Source of the DNA: an uncultured Mediterraneibacter sp.
Lineage (GTDB): Bacteria > Bacillota > Clostridia > Lachnospirales > Lachnospiraceae
DNA length: 64,000 bases
Assembly (NCBI RefSeq): GCF_944377805.1
Contig: NZ_CALWFZ010000002.1
Span: 124,001 to 188,000 of the forward strand
Direction: 5' to 3'
Position numbers and translations under genes: made by a program. Below are positions 63,784-64,000 of this stretch, in pieces. The stretch's first letter is position 1. Each line of letters opens with the position of its first letter. Under the pieces are notes generated by a model, which did not search any database, had not been told where the DNA came from, and saw only the letters and a list, made by a program, of their open reading frames with translations.

Positions 63784-64000
63784 ATGAAAAAGAGAATTCT
63801 GATGTTGTTAGCCGTGGCTGCGATATGCTTTGTTTCCGGATGCAGTGAAGAGAAAAAGGCGGGAGAGTCTACTACAGATGAGGTGGATCAGTTCGCGAGT
63901 TCGGTGCAGAACTCCGGGGGCGAAGGGATCCTCCTGCCAAGTGAATCAGTGACAAAAGTTCTTTCTGACACATGGGTTGTCTCTGGCAGTGATGAGATTT
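63784..64000 (+). CDS. Lipoprotein of unknown function (start only)
   Basis: The first 72 codons of a gene that continues past the window. MKKRILMLLAVAAICFVSGC is a lipoprotein signal with lipobox FVSGC (Cys at 20), followed by a polar Ser/Glu-rich linker (SEEKKAGESTTDEVDQ). An ATG at 63775 is also in frame. No clear ribosome binding site is visible; GGGG at 63770-63773 is the nearest. No domain can be recognised yet. Confidence 0.7.
   Translation, partial: MKKRILMLLAVAAICFVSGCSEEKKAGESTTDEVDQFASSVQNSGGEGILLPSESVTKVLSDTWVVSGSDEI

Overview
This window looks like a chromosomal core segment of a spore-forming member of the Lachnospiraceae (Clostridia, Firmicutes). The evidence is a sporulation sigma factor G, SpoIIM-like and SpoVB-like proteins, a Firmicutes-type LexA box at recA, CsoR/CopA copper control, RNase Y, an L20-type leader before infC-rpmI-rplT, a very large fused 2-hydroxyacyl-CoA dehydratase activase, an FprA flavodiiron protein (anaerobe), and many small families typical of this group (DUF1292, DUF5662, DUF2804, UPF0210). 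I see no rRNA, CRISPR array, prophage or intact insertion sequence. Species cannot be named from the sequence alone.

Layout. 1-10 kb: end of gltX, a UvrD-like helicase, DUF1292, then a sugar-binding lipoprotein followed by a GH13 protein that has lost its catalytic residues, DUF5662, a histidine phosphatase, a beta-CASP nuclease, sigG and a HAD phosphatase. 10-19 kb: pth-mfd, a PrsA/SurA-like foldase lipoprotein, a cytidylate-kinase-like protein, FprA, an ArsC/Spx-family protein and aroD. 19-26 kb: csoR-copA (copA carries an in-frame C-terminal CopZ-like domain with its own ribosome binding site), recA-recX and rny. 26-33 kb: nudix, SpoIIM-like and SpoVB-like genes, then an Fe-S/thiolation operon rrf2-iscS-iscU-mnmA-PHP phosphatase.

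33-48 kb: lower glycolysis (gap, pgk, tpiA, gpmI, and later pyk), greA, a HAD phosphatase, the 1417-residue activase, a rhomboid-fold zinc-ribbon protein, lysA and a tRNA-Leu. 48-58 kb: a repeat-bearing, sortase-anchored glucosaminidase, a HAD hydrolase, polA-coaE-walJ, an ACT protein with its UPF0210 partner, and DegV. 58-64 kb: a sodium:neurotransmitter-type symporter broken by an in-frame amber codon, the infC-rpmI-rplT operon with an attenuator leader and an ATT start, DUF2804, a stand-alone TrpB2, a second tRNA-Leu and the start of a lipoprotein.

Most of the window is ordinary housekeeping. The points most worth following are the copA/copZ fusion with a perfect internal start site, the non-catalytic GH13 protein beside an orphan sugar-binding lipoprotein, a ~41-bp sequence found twice directly behind terminators, the nonsense-mutated symporter, a foreign-looking interval between tpiA and gpmI, and the rhomboid-fold protein lacking the catalytic serine. 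All functional calls come from reading motifs by eye; no database search was run.
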